Origin: an uncultured Candidatus Saccharibacteria bacterium | GTDB lineage: Bacteria > Patescibacteriota > Saccharimonadia > Saccharimonadales > Saccharimonadaceae | Length of the DNA stretch: 49,759 nt | Assembly: GCA_947095985.1 (NCBI GenBank) | Contig: CAMUPZ010000002.1 | Span: 1-49,759 of the forward strand | Direction: 5' to 3' | In this document: piece by piece, positions 22,141 through 30,310 of the stretch | Position numbering within the stretch: position 1 is the first letter of the stretch | Layout of the letters: the number at the start of each line of letters is the position of its first letter | The notes under the pieces: model-generated | Seen by the model: the letters and a program-made list of their open reading frames with translations, nothing else | What the model was told of the DNA's origin: nothing | Databases searched by the model: none | Program-made: the position numbers and the translations under genes

Positions 22141-22623
22141 ATGATATGTTTAAAATGTTTTCACGACAAAACCCGTATAGTAAACTCTCGTCAAAATAAA
22201 AAATATCCGGCAACATGGAGAAGACATGTGTGTACACGATGCGGACACTCTTTTACAACCTACGAGAAACCGGTAATTCACCTTCCAGTCCTATCAAAAG
22301 AAAACAATATTAATAACTTCTCTATAGGCAAGTTAATCATCAGTATTGCACGAAGTTTTAATCATGATAAAAAAGCAGCTGATTTTTACAGCTACGATTT
22401 AGCAAATACCGTACAAGATAAGATACTATTTCTACAAAACAAACACACAATATCGACACAAGACATAGCCAAGATCACCCACTCTACTCTACAGAGTTTT
22501 GATCAAATAGCAGCCCTACAGTACGCCGCTCAGCATAATCTAATCACTAGTCAGCGGAAGAGGCGCGGTCGCCCCTCTTTTTATTACCCTGAGAACGACC
22601 CTGGTCATTCATCTCGACAGTAG
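22141..22623 (+). CDS. nrdR: NrdR-like transcriptional repressor (zinc ribbon plus ATP-cone)
   Basis: A 160-aa protein of NrdR length. The N-terminal zinc ribbon has C3, C6, C31 and C34 (ICLKCFHDKTRIVNSR...RRHVCTRCGHSFTTYE), very close to the NrdR consensus. Residues about 50-135 fit the ATP-cone in spacing and helix pattern (FSIGKLIISIARSF, ISTQDIAKITHSTLQSFDQIAALQYAAQH), but are divergent. NrdR senses dATP/ATP and represses ribonucleotide reductase genes, none of which lies here. A NrdR-box-like palindrome overlaps its start, suggesting autoregulation. The basic tail QRKRRGRPSF overlaps the convergent glycosyltransferase gene by 77 nt. Confidence 0.8.
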   Translation: MICLKCFHDKTRIVNSRQNKKYPATWRRHVCTRCGHSFTTYEKPVIHLPVLSKENNINNFSIGKLIISIARSFNHDKKAADFYSYDLANTVQDKILFLQNKHTISTQDIAKITHSTLQSFDQIAALQYAAQHNLITSQRKRRGRPSFYYPENDPGHSSRQ

Positions 22624-24229
22624 TTTTTTCCGTTACATCAAATTTATCAAGATACTTACCCAGTAAAAGATGCGTCTGAGCATTGTACGAAGCCATTGAA
22701 CTGTATACAATAGCGATTACTGGCATCAAAGCCCACTGCATAACCATAAGTATATTCCTACGCTTCTTATATCTTTCTGGGCGTGGAGGCAGAAGCTTAA
22801 ATGATACAAAAATTAATACCAATATACCCACCATTGCCACCTGCTGTATCAGACTTACTGTATCTGGCAATTGATGAGCAGCAACACTACGAGCAGCCTC
22901 ACCGTTTAATACAAGCGGCGCCCATCCACCAAACGCAACGATTAGTGCAATACAGGCCTGTGTAACATGTCCATCTAATAATCTTATAAACCTTGCCAAG
23001 CTCGGTAAAAACCTTACCTTCCTGTCCTTATTGAATACATTGTTACCGACATATGCCACATCTGACGCGCCATAGCTCCAACGGCGTAATTGAATAAACT
23101 GAGCGCGTAAAGTTTTTACATAGCCATTAGACAATACCGCATCCTGATAGATTGGAACGAACATTGGCACAACCTCATAATTGCCATTGAAATAAAAATA
23201 GCTACGCCAATATTGATGTCCGTCTTCGACAATTGTACGAGTACTCCAGAAGTTCATCTCCACAAGCGCACTCATAGGCTGTGCATGAGACGCAAAATTG
23301 CGCAAAGAGTAAGGCCTCATAGAACTAATGATATTCCAAAACGAATTACCCGTCGCTACCACTCTCATCGGCGCAGGTACGTCCCATATATTATTAGTAA
23401 ACAAGCATATTGGCTGGAACGATAAATGCTTCCTATCTTCATGTGTAATATATTCATACGTTAAATAGTCAAAGTAGTGCTTGTGCGGCTTATTATCGCA
23501 GTCCATTGTTGTAACTATTACATCAGAAAAGGCTATTCCTTCATGTTGTAAATACTGCTGCAGCCATTTACCAGCATAGGTAATATTCCCCCCCTTACCA
23601 ACAACTTCATTTGGTAGGTCTTTTGGATGCTTTACTATATGGAAAGAGTGAAAATTCTTACCGTACTTTTCCTTTAAAATATGGGCTGTCTTATCAATTT
23701 CAGCACCACCACGTTCTTCATAGGCAAAAACAACAATCAAACGCGTCTTGTCGTAGGTCGTGTCTAAGACTGACTTTAGTGCAGGCTCTATCACCTCAAT
23801 ACTTTCATTGTATGCCGGCATTATGAGGGCGTTGTAAATATTACTAGGATTTGGGAAATGCCCTTCCTCTGCAGCTGACATAAACCTCAGATTCTCTAAG
23901 TGTTGTTTATAAAGCAACGCTCCAGAGGGGATATCTCTCAACCTAGAATACGATTCTTTTGGACTCTCTAAGTCCAATAAACGCCCGCTCCAATCAACCC
24001 TAGATGCTCTTTCCATATTTCTGTGACCACTAACCACCCTATAGCTAATGGCAATCGTCTTCACAAAAGCAACTAAAATAATAGTCAGAAGATATATTGA
24101 CGCCAGAACAGGATTAACTATTGATAGAATAATGAGTAGAATGATAGCTCCGTAGCTTAACAATCCCGGTAACATTTCAAAAAATCGATATTTTTTTGTT
24201 CGTTTGCCGAGTGGAATTTCAATATCCAT
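22547..24229 (-). CDS. membrane-bound processive family-2 glycosyltransferase
   Basis: A 560-aa GT2 enzyme with a cellulose/hyaluronan-synthase-like layout: two N-terminal transmembrane helices (about 22-62), a cytosolic catalytic domain and four C-terminal helices (about 410-520). Catalytic motifs are MPAYNESIEVIEPALKSVLD (137-156), DCD at 243-245, ED at 335-336 and QLRRW at 380-384. It should polymerise or add a sugar from a nucleotide-sugar donor and may export a polysaccharide; the sugar is not predictable. The C terminus is short, polar and basic. It follows the small membrane protein gene by 4 nt, with AGGAT before the ATG, in a unit that starts at tRNA-Thr. Confidence 0.88.
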   Translation of the reverse strand: MDIEIPLGKRTKKYRFFEMLPGLLSYGAIILLIILSIVNPVLASIYLLTIILVAFVKTIAISYRVVSGHRNMERASRVDWSGRLLDLESPKESYSRLRDIPSGALLYKQHLENLRFMSAAEEGHFPNPSNIYNALIMPAYNESIEVIEPALKSVLDTTYDKTRLIVVFAYEERGGAEIDKTAHILKEKYGKNFHSFHIVKHPKDLPNEVVGKGGNITYAGKWLQQYLQHEGIAFSDVIVTTMDCDNKPHKHYFDYLTYEYITHEDRKHLSFQPICLFTNNIWDVPAPMRVVATGNSFWNIISSMRPYSLRNFASHAQPMSALVEMNFWSTRTIVEDGHQYWRSYFYFNGNYEVVPMFVPIYQDAVLSNGYVKTLRAQFIQLRRWSYGASDVAYVGNNVFNKDRKVRFLPSLARFIRLLDGHVTQACIALIVAFGGWAPLVLNGEAARSVAAHQLPDTVSLIQQVAMVGILVLIFVSFKLLPPRPERYKKRRNILMVMQWALMPVIAIVYSSMASYNAQTHLLLGKYLDKFDVTEKTTVEMNDQGRSQGNKKRGDRASSAD

Positions 24230-24233
24230 ACAT

Positions 24234-24611
24234 TTATCCTAATGATGCAATTTTAATAATTGAATATGCCAATACAGTCAAAAAAATCAAGATACCCAAA
24301 GTCAACCACAGAAAAAATACAGCCATACTGCGCTTTTCTAGCGAAACCAACTTAATGCTTAATATCGAATGTCCAGATACAATCATAAAAGCTAAAGCAA
24401 TATATCCGAACAAACTGTACCAATGGTTTCTATAAAAGTTTGCAACTCCATACGCAGTGTAACGAGTAATGACCTGCGCCTCACTATGCTTAATAGATGT
24501 AATCAAGAATATAGAGATAGCAATAAAAACTATGATATTAACAATCAAAAGGATAGATATTCCACGATCGCTTAAAACGGTTTTTATCGATTTATTGACA
24601 GTATCTTTCAT
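24234..24611 (-). CDS. small three-helix membrane protein, unknown
   Basis: A 125-aa protein with three hydrophobic segments (about 18-41, 63-83 and 95-122) and a short polar N terminus. I do not recognise the family. Its ATG is only 4 nt after the encoded CCA of tRNA-Thr, with no ribosome-binding site, so it must be translated from a tRNA-mRNA cotranscript or from the leaderless 3' product of tRNA processing. It is followed 4 nt later by the GT2 gene, suggesting a role with polysaccharide synthesis. Confidence 0.7.
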   Translation of the reverse strand: MKDTVNKSIKTVLSDRGISILLIVNIIVFIAISIFLITSIKHSEAQVITRYTAYGVANFYRNHWYSLFGYIALAFMIVSGHSILSIKLVSLEKRSMAVFFLWLTLGILIFLTVLAYSIIKIASLG

Positions 24612-24615
24612 AAAA

Positions 24616-24691
24616 TGGAGCCGTTGACTGGGCTTGAACCAGCGACCTGCTCGTTACGAATGAGCTGCTCTACCAGCTGAGCTACAACGGC
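24616..24691 (-). tRNA. tRNA-Thr (anticodon CGT), CCA encoded
   Basis: A cloverleaf with acceptor GCCGTTG/CAACGGC, D-arm GCTC/GAGC, anticodon stem GCTCA/CGAGC (one mismatch at the loop), loop TTCGTAA (anticodon CGT) and T-arm GCTGG/CCAGT. The discriminator is T, then encoded CCA at 24618-24616. It reads ACG. Promoter: TTTGAA or TTGAAA and TATAAT (about 24706-24711), 16-17 bp apart, with a leader of about 8 nt. The next gene starts 4 nt downstream. Confidence 0.95.
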
Positions 24692-24743
24692 AAACTCCTT
24701 AAGAAATTATAACAAAAATAGAGGGTTTTTCAAACCAAAAAGA

Positions 24744-25742
24744 TTATTTATCAATGGAGATAAAATATTTTACCTTATTGTTGTTCTTAAGATAATTAAA
24801 CCGATTATTAAATTCTGTTAGCGGCACCTTAACGTAAGAATAATTTACCGTATTATCCTCAAAACTGTTAAGTGTCACAAAATAGTAGCCGTCGCCAGCT
24901 AAGGTTTTTACTGGTTCTGATATCTTACCTTTTGCTAGCAATGTAGCAGATTTTGTCAATCCACCATCAGAGTTGTCCGTAGAAACAGACAGATTAAATA
25001 CAGGCTGGACTTTATTGCCCATCTCATCAGCAATATCTTTTAAAGATTTTCCACTCTTCACCTTATTTTGGATAGTAGACACCAAATCGTCAGCCGTCTT
25101 ATCAATCTTAAACGATACTTCCTGCTTTAATAAGGTGTATTTCATTGCTATCTTTAGCTCATCCATAGACCAGTGCAGATTATCTTTTACTACAGATTCA
25201 TAAGCAGACTGTGAAAGTTTGCTGGATTCTTGTTGCTTTTTAATTAGATCCTGAACCTTGTTATCGTCAACTGTAATATTATTTTCTCTTGCAAGCCTTT
25301 TAGCGTATGCGACCTCTAGGGCTTTATTTATTGACTGATTTTGATAAAACTTAACTTTATCTTTTTGATCAGATTGCCCTTGGGACTGCAGAACAGCCAG
25401 CGAGCTTCGATGGTAAAGCAAATAATCACTATAATTTGCATTTTCTCCATCTATATTTGCCACTGGAAGGGGCAAAATTTTAGTAATTCTATAGGCAATA
25501 TCACTAGTATCTTTCCACAAGTACAGCTGAGCCCAACCAAGACCAACGAAAATAGCTAAAATTGCCACGCTGACAAACATTGTTATCCATACCAACCGAC
25601 GCTTAGTATACTGGATGGGATATTTATGCTTACGACCAGCCGCTAAGACCTTTTCGCGATGCTGAGCTACAGTATCATTTGTAATTCTCGTAGGTAGCTT
25701 CTTTGGTTGTTTTTTATCTTTACGATTCAATAGATTTTTCAT
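24744..25742 (-). CDS. membrane-anchored SurA/PrsA-like folding factor
   Basis: A 332-aa protein. The start is the ATG at 25742, preceded by AGGAGG; a GTG two codons earlier is less likely. A basic cytosolic tail of about 45 residues precedes one transmembrane helix (about 50-72, VAILAIFVGLGWAQLYLW). The outside part begins with a helical SurA_N-like domain (about 95-200, with NKALEVAYAKRLARENNITV). A parvulin-like region follows (about 205-300, KSLKDIADEMGN, GDGYYFVTLNSFED), too divergent to claim isomerase activity. It probably assists folding of secreted proteins. It overlaps the PH-domain gene by 23 nt. Confidence 0.72.
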   Translation of the reverse strand: MKNLLNRKDKKQPKKLPTRITNDTVAQHREKVLAAGRKHKYPIQYTKRRLVWITMFVSVAILAIFVGLGWAQLYLWKDTSDIAYRITKILPLPVANIDGENANYSDYLLYHRSSLAVLQSQGQSDQKDKVKFYQNQSINKALEVAYAKRLARENNITVDDNKVQDLIKKQQESSKLSQSAYESVVKDNLHWSMDELKIAMKYTLLKQEVSFKIDKTADDLVSTIQNKVKSGKSLKDIADEMGNKVQPVFNLSVSTDNSDGGLTKSATLLAKGKISEPVKTLAGDGYYFVTLNSFEDNTVNYSYVKVPLTEFNNRFNYLKNNNKVKYFISIDK

Positions 25743-26250
25743 TATCACCCTCCTTTTTCACCGAAAGTTCTACCGCATCCTGTAGTTTATTATAGACATC
25801 GTCCGGATGCTCTACATTTTTTATAACAAGATCACCAACAAACGTCTGAATAATAATTGTGCCAAACTTAAACATCTCCCCACTAAATCCTGGAATATTA
25901 TAGCTAATATTTTGAATTTTTGATAATTTCAGCTCAATTACGTCCTTACCAAAAAAACCATGCTGTGTAATTTGACGGATTCTCTGATCTGTAACAATGT
26001 AATAAGTGTAAAACCACATCAGAAAATGGTAAGAAAACAGTACCAGACCAAAAACAAAACCACCTAGAAACAACCATAATAAATTCAGGTTATCTTGCCA
26101 GATAAGAAACGGTAACGACCCAAGCGCCATTGACCCGAGAAGTAGGTAAAACCCTTTACGCATAGCAATAATATGACGACGAAATACGAACAATAGCTGC
26201 TCCCCGTCACGCTGTCCATCAAATTGCCTATCTTTTAGCTGTCCTGTCAT
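25720..26250 (-). CDS. PH-domain (bPH2/YdbS-like) membrane protein
   Basis: A 176-aa protein with two adjacent transmembrane helices (about 33-50 and 55-80) followed by a bacterial PH-like domain (about 85-165: YYIVTDQRIRQITQHGFFGKDVIELKLSKIQNISY), the standard layout of YdbS/YdbT-type proteins. Function unknown, possibly membrane association. The ATG lies 5 nt after the encoded CCA of tRNA-Arg with no Shine-Dalgarno site. It is translationally coupled to the SurA-like gene, whose start it overlaps. Confidence 0.82.
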   Translation of the reverse strand: MTGQLKDRQFDGQRDGEQLLFVFRRHIIAMRKGFYLLLGSMALGSLPFLIWQDNLNLLWLFLGGFVFGLVLFSYHFLMWFYTYYIVTDQRIRQITQHGFFGKDVIELKLSKIQNISYNIPGFSGEMFKFGTIIIQTFVGDLVIKNVEHPDDVYNKLQDAVELSVKKEGDNEKSIES

Positions 26251-26255
26251 ATACG

Positions 26256-26332
26256 TGGTACCCCGGGCAGGAGTCGAACCTGCAACCTTATCCTTAGGAC
26301 GGATCTGCTCTATCCAGTTGAGCTACCGAGGC
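26256..26332 (-). tRNA. tRNA-Arg (anticodon CCT), CCA encoded
   Basis: A cloverleaf with acceptor GCCTCGG/CCGGGGT (G-U at the first pair), D-arm GCTC/GAGC and anticodon stem ATCC/GGAT. The loop is GTCCTAA (anticodon CCT, reads AGG); T-arm GCAGG/CCTGC; discriminator A and encoded CCA. A TATAAT box at 26341-26346 puts the start point 1-2 nt from the mature 5' end, so the pre-tRNA has almost no leader. The PH-domain gene starts 5 nt downstream. Confidence 0.95.
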
Positions 26333-26373
26333 ATAACCTAATTATACCACGAGTAGCTCTCAGGTAGACCAGC

Positions 26374-26898
26374 CTAACGTGTAAACTTCTCACTTAGTGT
26401 ATGATAGCTAACTAGCTCCTCCGGCTTAAACCAGTGGTTAATCTCGCTAACAGCCTCCTCTGGGTCACCTGAAGCGTGGATTAGGTTTGGCACACCCTTT
26501 TGGCACTCATCAGCATAGCCAAAGCTAATATGAGAATAGTCGCCACGAATGGTTCCCATATCTGCTGACTTTGGCTCAGTTGGTCCAACGATCTTCCTAA
26601 CGACCGCTACAGCCTCAACCCCCTCTAATACCATTGCTATGACCGGACCGTCCATCATCATATCTAACGTTATATTTAGTGTACCCTCGCCCCGACGCGT
26701 GGCCAACTTACCTATATCCTCATAGTGCGCATAGTAATGGTCTCTAGATGGTGATGTCATTTTTACACCAACTATCTTCAAGCCGACTCGTTCAAAACGT
26801 TGTAAAATTTCCCCAACTATTCCTCGCTGAACAGCATCAGGCTTAAAAACAATCAGCGTTCTTTCAACGCCACAATATTTTTTTTCACTATCTGACAT
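26374..26898 (-). CDS. ndk: nucleoside diphosphate kinase
   Basis: Transfers the gamma phosphate of NTPs to NDPs. The catalytic phosphohistidine is H141 in NLIHASGDPEEA. Other family motifs are ERTLIVFKPDAVQRGIVGEILQRFE (12-36) and GDYSHISFG. At 174 aa it is about 30 residues longer than typical bacterial NDKs, with an insertion around residues 63-80 and a longer C terminus. A GGAG site precedes the ATG by 7 nt. tRNA-Arg lies just downstream on the same strand with its own promoter. Confidence 0.95.
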   Translation of the reverse strand: MSDSEKKYCGVERTLIVFKPDAVQRGIVGEILQRFERVGLKIVGVKMTSPSRDHYYAHYEDIGKLATRRGEGTLNITLDMMMDGPVIAMVLEGVEAVAVVRKIVGPTEPKSADMGTIRGDYSHISFGYADECQKGVPNLIHASGDPEEAVSEINHWFKPEELVSYHTLSEKFTR

Positions 26899-26951
26899 AT
26901 ATTGCTCCTTTGCTCATTATTATTTTTATTATAGTACCAAAAATAGACGAT

Positions 26952-26980
26952 TTGATAAACCAGCCCTCTAACTGTAAAAT
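26952..26980 (+). promoter_or_regulatory. xer promoter, leaderless arrangement
   Basis: TTGATA (26952-26957) and TAAAAT (26975-26980) are exactly 17 bp apart, and the -10 ends 6 nt before the ATG at 26987. Transcription would start at or next to the A of the start codon. Confidence 0.75.
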
Positions 26981-26986
26981 AAGTAT

Positions 26987-27904
26987 ATGTTTATATCAGA
27001 AGCCCTAACTGATTTTCTAGAACACTTGGAAGTTGAGAGTGGACGCAGTCAAAAAACTATTATAAATTATCAGCTCTATCTAGAAAGATTTATCGATTTT
27101 GCTGGCGATATACATGTTGATGAAATTACATCAGAGCTAATTAGGCAATATCGTCTCTGGCTAAACCGTTATAAAAATGACAACACAGGCGAAAGCTTAT
27201 CTTTAATCACACAAAGCTACCATCTAATTGCACTTCGAGGACTACTCACATACCTTTCTCGTCGTGACATCAAAAGCTTGGCTGCGGATAAAATTATCCT
27301 ACCCAAGACTGTCCGGAAACAAGTAACTTTTCTGCAATACGACGAGGTACTGCGAATGATTGAGCAAATACCAACCGACACCGAATCGGGGCTGAGAGAT
27401 CGGGCAATTGTTGAATTGCTGTTTTCCAGCGGACTCCGCGTCTCTGAATTGGTCAACTTAAATCGGGATCATATAAACCTGAAAAGGCGCGAGTTTATGG
27501 TGCGAGGAAAAGGACAAAAAGACCGACCAGTTTTTATATCAAAAGGTGCCGCCGAACATGTATCAACATATCTGGACTCAAGAACAGATAACCTACCTGC
27601 ACTATTCCTAAGTTACAGTAAACGAACTATAGCGCCCAGCACTTCTGGCGATTACCGACGCCTAAGCGCTCGTAGCATTCAACGAATGATTAGCCAATAC
27701 GCCCGCCTAGCTGGTATTACCAAACACGTAAGTCCACACACCATGAGGCATAGTTTTGCAACCGACCTTCTAATGAATGGTGCCGATCTACGCTCGGTCC
27801 AATCTATGCTAGGACATAGCAATATATCAACAACCCAGGTGTACACCCATGTTACAGATCAACACCTAAAAGATATTCACGAACGTTTTCATAGCGATAC
27901 GTAA
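26987..27904 (+). CDS. xerC: XerC/XerD-type tyrosine recombinase
   Basis: A 305-aa protein of Xer length with an N-terminal SAM-like core-binding domain (about 1-95) and the catalytic domain. All active-site residues are present: R151 (SGLRVSEL), K175 (RGKGQKDR), H251 and R254 (HTMRHSFATD), H277 (LGHSNISTT) and nucleophile Y286 (VYTHV). It probably resolves chromosome dimers at dif, working with the ftsK product encoded in this window; whether it corresponds to XerC, XerD or a single XerH-type enzyme is not decidable here. There is no sign of an integrated element around it. It is convergent with the T4P locus. Confidence 0.9.
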   Translation: MFISEALTDFLEHLEVESGRSQKTIINYQLYLERFIDFAGDIHVDEITSELIRQYRLWLNRYKNDNTGESLSLITQSYHLIALRGLLTYLSRRDIKSLAADKIILPKTVRKQVTFLQYDEVLRMIEQIPTDTESGLRDRAIVELLFSSGLRVSELVNLNRDHINLKRREFMVRGKGQKDRPVFISKGAAEHVSTYLDSRTDNLPALFLSYSKRTIAPSTSGDYRRLSARSIQRMISQYARLAGITKHVSPHTMRHSFATDLLMNGADLRSVQSMLGHSNISTTQVYTHVTDQHLKDIHERFHSDT

Positions 27905-27911
27905 ATTACCT

Positions 27912-29054
27912 TTAAGGTTTGCATCGACCAGCAACGGCAGATCCACTACCAGATACGGAGAAATCTTTACAGAGGCTATTCTTTAGCTCAATCGCGTTAT
28001 CTGGATAAGCAAAATCATCGCCAATTTGCAGACGCGCCTCGACTCGTCTAAATAAATTACTCGCTCGTCCCGTTGAGTCAACTATAGGCTGAACTCCATC
28101 GAAATTTACGATAGTGCCATCCGTTTTTTGAAGTGAAACTTTTACGCTACCGCCCTTGTATATAGAAGTTAGCCTCAAAAAAGCCGTTTCACTGCCTGCA
28201 ACAATTTCATCAACATCAATCACCGCCTTGCACGAATATTCGCCAGAAAATTTAAAGGTCTTGCTACAAGATACTATATTCGTTCCATTATTATGCTCAT
28301 TTCCGTCAGTTGCCCTTGGTCGATCTGACGTCTTGCTAGAAACTGCAGTTCCATCTTGCCCTGCTACATCTGACCTCAATACATTTGGTCGGAAAAAGGA
28401 GGTGACGCCAGTCGTATCCAATGTTGATAAGTTAAATGTTGACCCTGGATTAATTAGCTGTGCCCTCATCAATTGAGGAGTGTTACTATGCCAGCTATTC
28501 CTTGCCGGCAATTCTCCTGTGGTAGATATCTCAGTATTAACTGCGTTTGCGCCACCAAGGTTGCTTTCATCATCGCGGCGATACCACTCAATTGATATCT
28601 TATTAAATGAGCTGGTTGCGCGTAGCGGTATAAGCTGGGACTTATCTTCAATAGATTTATATATAAAATCCTGAGATTTCATAGTAATCTTTACACAAGT
28701 ATAAGCCTGATCAAACCTCTTGCCAGCGCCAGTGCCGGTCTGAATAATAGTATCGCCAGATGTACTACCGCCGACAACGCCAGAGGCGGCAACCATATTA
28801 CAATTAATCGGACCGTTAAGCACTCCTGCAGCCTGAATATTTCCTGTTTGTGCAGCACGAACCACTCGCTTGGCATCTTCAACCCCAGCCAATGCGGCAT
28901 CATAAGCACTCTGCGATAAATCATTATTAGAAGATTGTCTCTGATCCATAATCATCAATCGCATAAATCCAATTGTGACAATGGTTAGCAACATCGCCCC
29001 AAAAATAACCGCAAAAAGCGACACAGCGCCCGATTGTCGCACACCTCTACCCAT
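27912..29054 (-). CDS. PilX-like T4P minor subunit
   Basis: A 380-aa protein with an N-terminal hydrophobic segment (about 10-33, SGAVSLFAVIFGAMLLTIVTIGFM) followed by a helix with SQSAYDAALAGVEDAKRVVRAA, the pattern of PilX N-terminal domains. Glu5 of true pilins is missing, as in GspK/PilX-type subunits. The rest is a large, Ser/Thr/Asn-rich globular region with two pairs of Cys near the C terminus. It likely sits at the pilus tip or primes assembly. It overlaps the upstream pilin-like gene by 8 nt and is the last gene of the T4P locus. Confidence 0.72.
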   Translation of the reverse strand: MGRGVRQSGAVSLFAVIFGAMLLTIVTIGFMRLMIMDQRQSSNNDLSQSAYDAALAGVEDAKRVVRAAQTGNIQAAGVLNGPINCNMVAASGVVGGSTSGDTIIQTGTGAGKRFDQAYTCVKITMKSQDFIYKSIEDKSQLIPLRATSSFNKISIEWYRRDDESNLGGANAVNTEISTTGELPARNSWHSNTPQLMRAQLINPGSTFNLSTLDTTGVTSFFRPNVLRSDVAGQDGTAVSSKTSDRPRATDGNEHNNGTNIVSCSKTFKFSGEYSCKAVIDVDEIVAGSETAFLRLTSIYKGGSVKVSLQKTDGTIVNFDGVQPIVDSTGRASNLFRRVEARLQIGDDFAYPDNAIELKNSLCKDFSVSGSGSAVAGRCKP

Positions 29055-29745
29055 TTGTCCTCACAATCATTTCAAATTTATTTATAGAACAGAAATCAAA
29101 ATTATTATCTGTCTCGCTCGGATCTTTACAAGAAGAATTTCTAATTTCACTCATCTTACTTGTCCCTAAAGTAAAGGTCAACTTGTAAAGGGCTTCCCTG
29201 GAATCGTCCGATGTGATTTTCTCCAATGTAACGTCATGCATGCCAATCGAGCCATCACCGCTACTTATAGACCTAAGTAAGTTTGACGATTTTGCTAAAT
29301 CAACCATCTCTGGATACTTACCAGACCCATCTTTCTTACATAAGCCACCATCAGCGTCAACTACCCGCACCAAGTTTATCGGATTACCGTCGACCTTAAA
29401 TAGCCTATTTGCACCCAGTAAGCTAGGATCGTCCAAATACCTTGGATTGTTCCAAACATACGAATGAGACCCCAGACAGAGCCGACCAGTTGCCCAACTG
29501 CTATTGTTCGGCACCCTCAGTCCAGAACTATCAATCTTATTGGCGTTTGCCTGCAAAAAATCTCGTCGAATTGTATCGGAGATGTCTCGCCCCGCCTGAT
29601 TAATATCACGCAGCACCACACCCCGGCTATACATTCTGCCCGCCTGAATACCCACCATAGTAATTGACAATAGAAGAATCGAGATAAACGCCATCGCAAG
29701 CATTAACTCAACAAGCGTGAATCCCTGTTTATCGACCCGAGTCAT
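29047..29745 (-). CDS. type IV prepilin-like protein (PilW/PilJ type)
   Basis: A 232-aa protein with a class III prepilin signal: KQGFTLVELMLAMAFISILLLS, cleavage after Gly and Glu at +5, then a hydrophobic alpha1 helix. The C-terminal half is polar with several Cys (CLGSH, GGLCKKD, SSCKDPS, FDFCS), so disulfide-stabilised loops are likely. It overlaps its neighbours on both sides (16 nt and 8 nt), showing a tightly coupled minor-pilin cluster. Confidence 0.85.
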   Translation of the reverse strand: MTRVDKQGFTLVELMLAMAFISILLLSITMVGIQAGRMYSRGVVLRDINQAGRDISDTIRRDFLQANANKIDSSGLRVPNNSSWATGRLCLGSHSYVWNNPRYLDDPSLLGANRLFKVDGNPINLVRVVDADGGLCKKDGSGKYPEMVDLAKSSNLLRSISSGDGSIGMHDVTLEKITSDDSREALYKLTFTLGTSKMSEIRNSSCKDPSETDNNFDFCSINKFEMIVRTNG

Positions 29746-30310
29746 ACAACCTCACAATCGTACCAATTGTTGCTGGCATTTTACTGCCAACTGGCATCCA
29801 GCAAGCTTTTATGTACGCATCATATTTATTACTATCCCTACTGCCTACGGCCGTACTTGGCTTAACAAGCCTAACCGCTATTCCATATGTTTTTTTAGTA
29901 CTGCCATCAACTCGCGCATAAGTTTCTGCCGGTTTATAATCGCCTGGATTATTTAAAATACTGATCCTAGAGCCGAGTGAAGGTGTCGCAGCCAAGGCGA
30001 ACTCTTTATTAGAAAAATTATCAGGACAACTTTCTACACCCAAGCCACCCTCATTATCATTAACCGAGGAAACGCTTACGGCGTTATTATCAACCAACTT
30101 TTTCCAAATATCACTCTTTGTGTCGTGAGCATATCTTAACATCTCTGCCTGCGCATCAACCTGCTGACGCACCAACGTCGTCTCTAAGGCATACTGGGAA
30201 ATAGCCATACCTCGATTCATAGTTTCTAAAGTAATAACAGCAACCATACTAAAAATCGTTACACCAAGCAGCACTTCTACGATAGTATCACCCCTGCTAA
30301 ATTTACGCAT
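29729..30310 (-). CDS. type IV prepilin-like protein (PilV/GspI type)
   Basis: The start at ATG 30310 (193 aa) is chosen because it follows GGAGGG and places the prepilin signal at the N terminus: MRKFSRGDTIVEVLLGVTIFSMVAVI, with Gly before the cleavage point and Glu at +5. An upstream in-frame extension inside the previous gene is rejected. It has a polar C-terminal domain with a Cys pair. The start overlaps the end of the upstream pilin-like gene by 8 nt. Confidence 0.82.
   Translation of the reverse strand: MRKFSRGDTIVEVLLGVTIFSMVAVITLETMNRGMAISQYALETTLVRQQVDAQAEMLRYAHDTKSDIWKKLVDNNAVSVSSVNDNEGGLGVESCPDNFSNKEFALAATPSLGSRISILNNPGDYKPAETYARVDGSTKKTYGIAVRLVKPSTAVGSRDSNKYDAYIKACWMPVGSKMPATIGTIVRLYDSGR

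Noticed and set aside
26987..27904. Integrase of a mobile element
   Set aside because: Length and motifs fit housekeeping Xer, and no att repeats, phage genes or tRNA disruption flank it.
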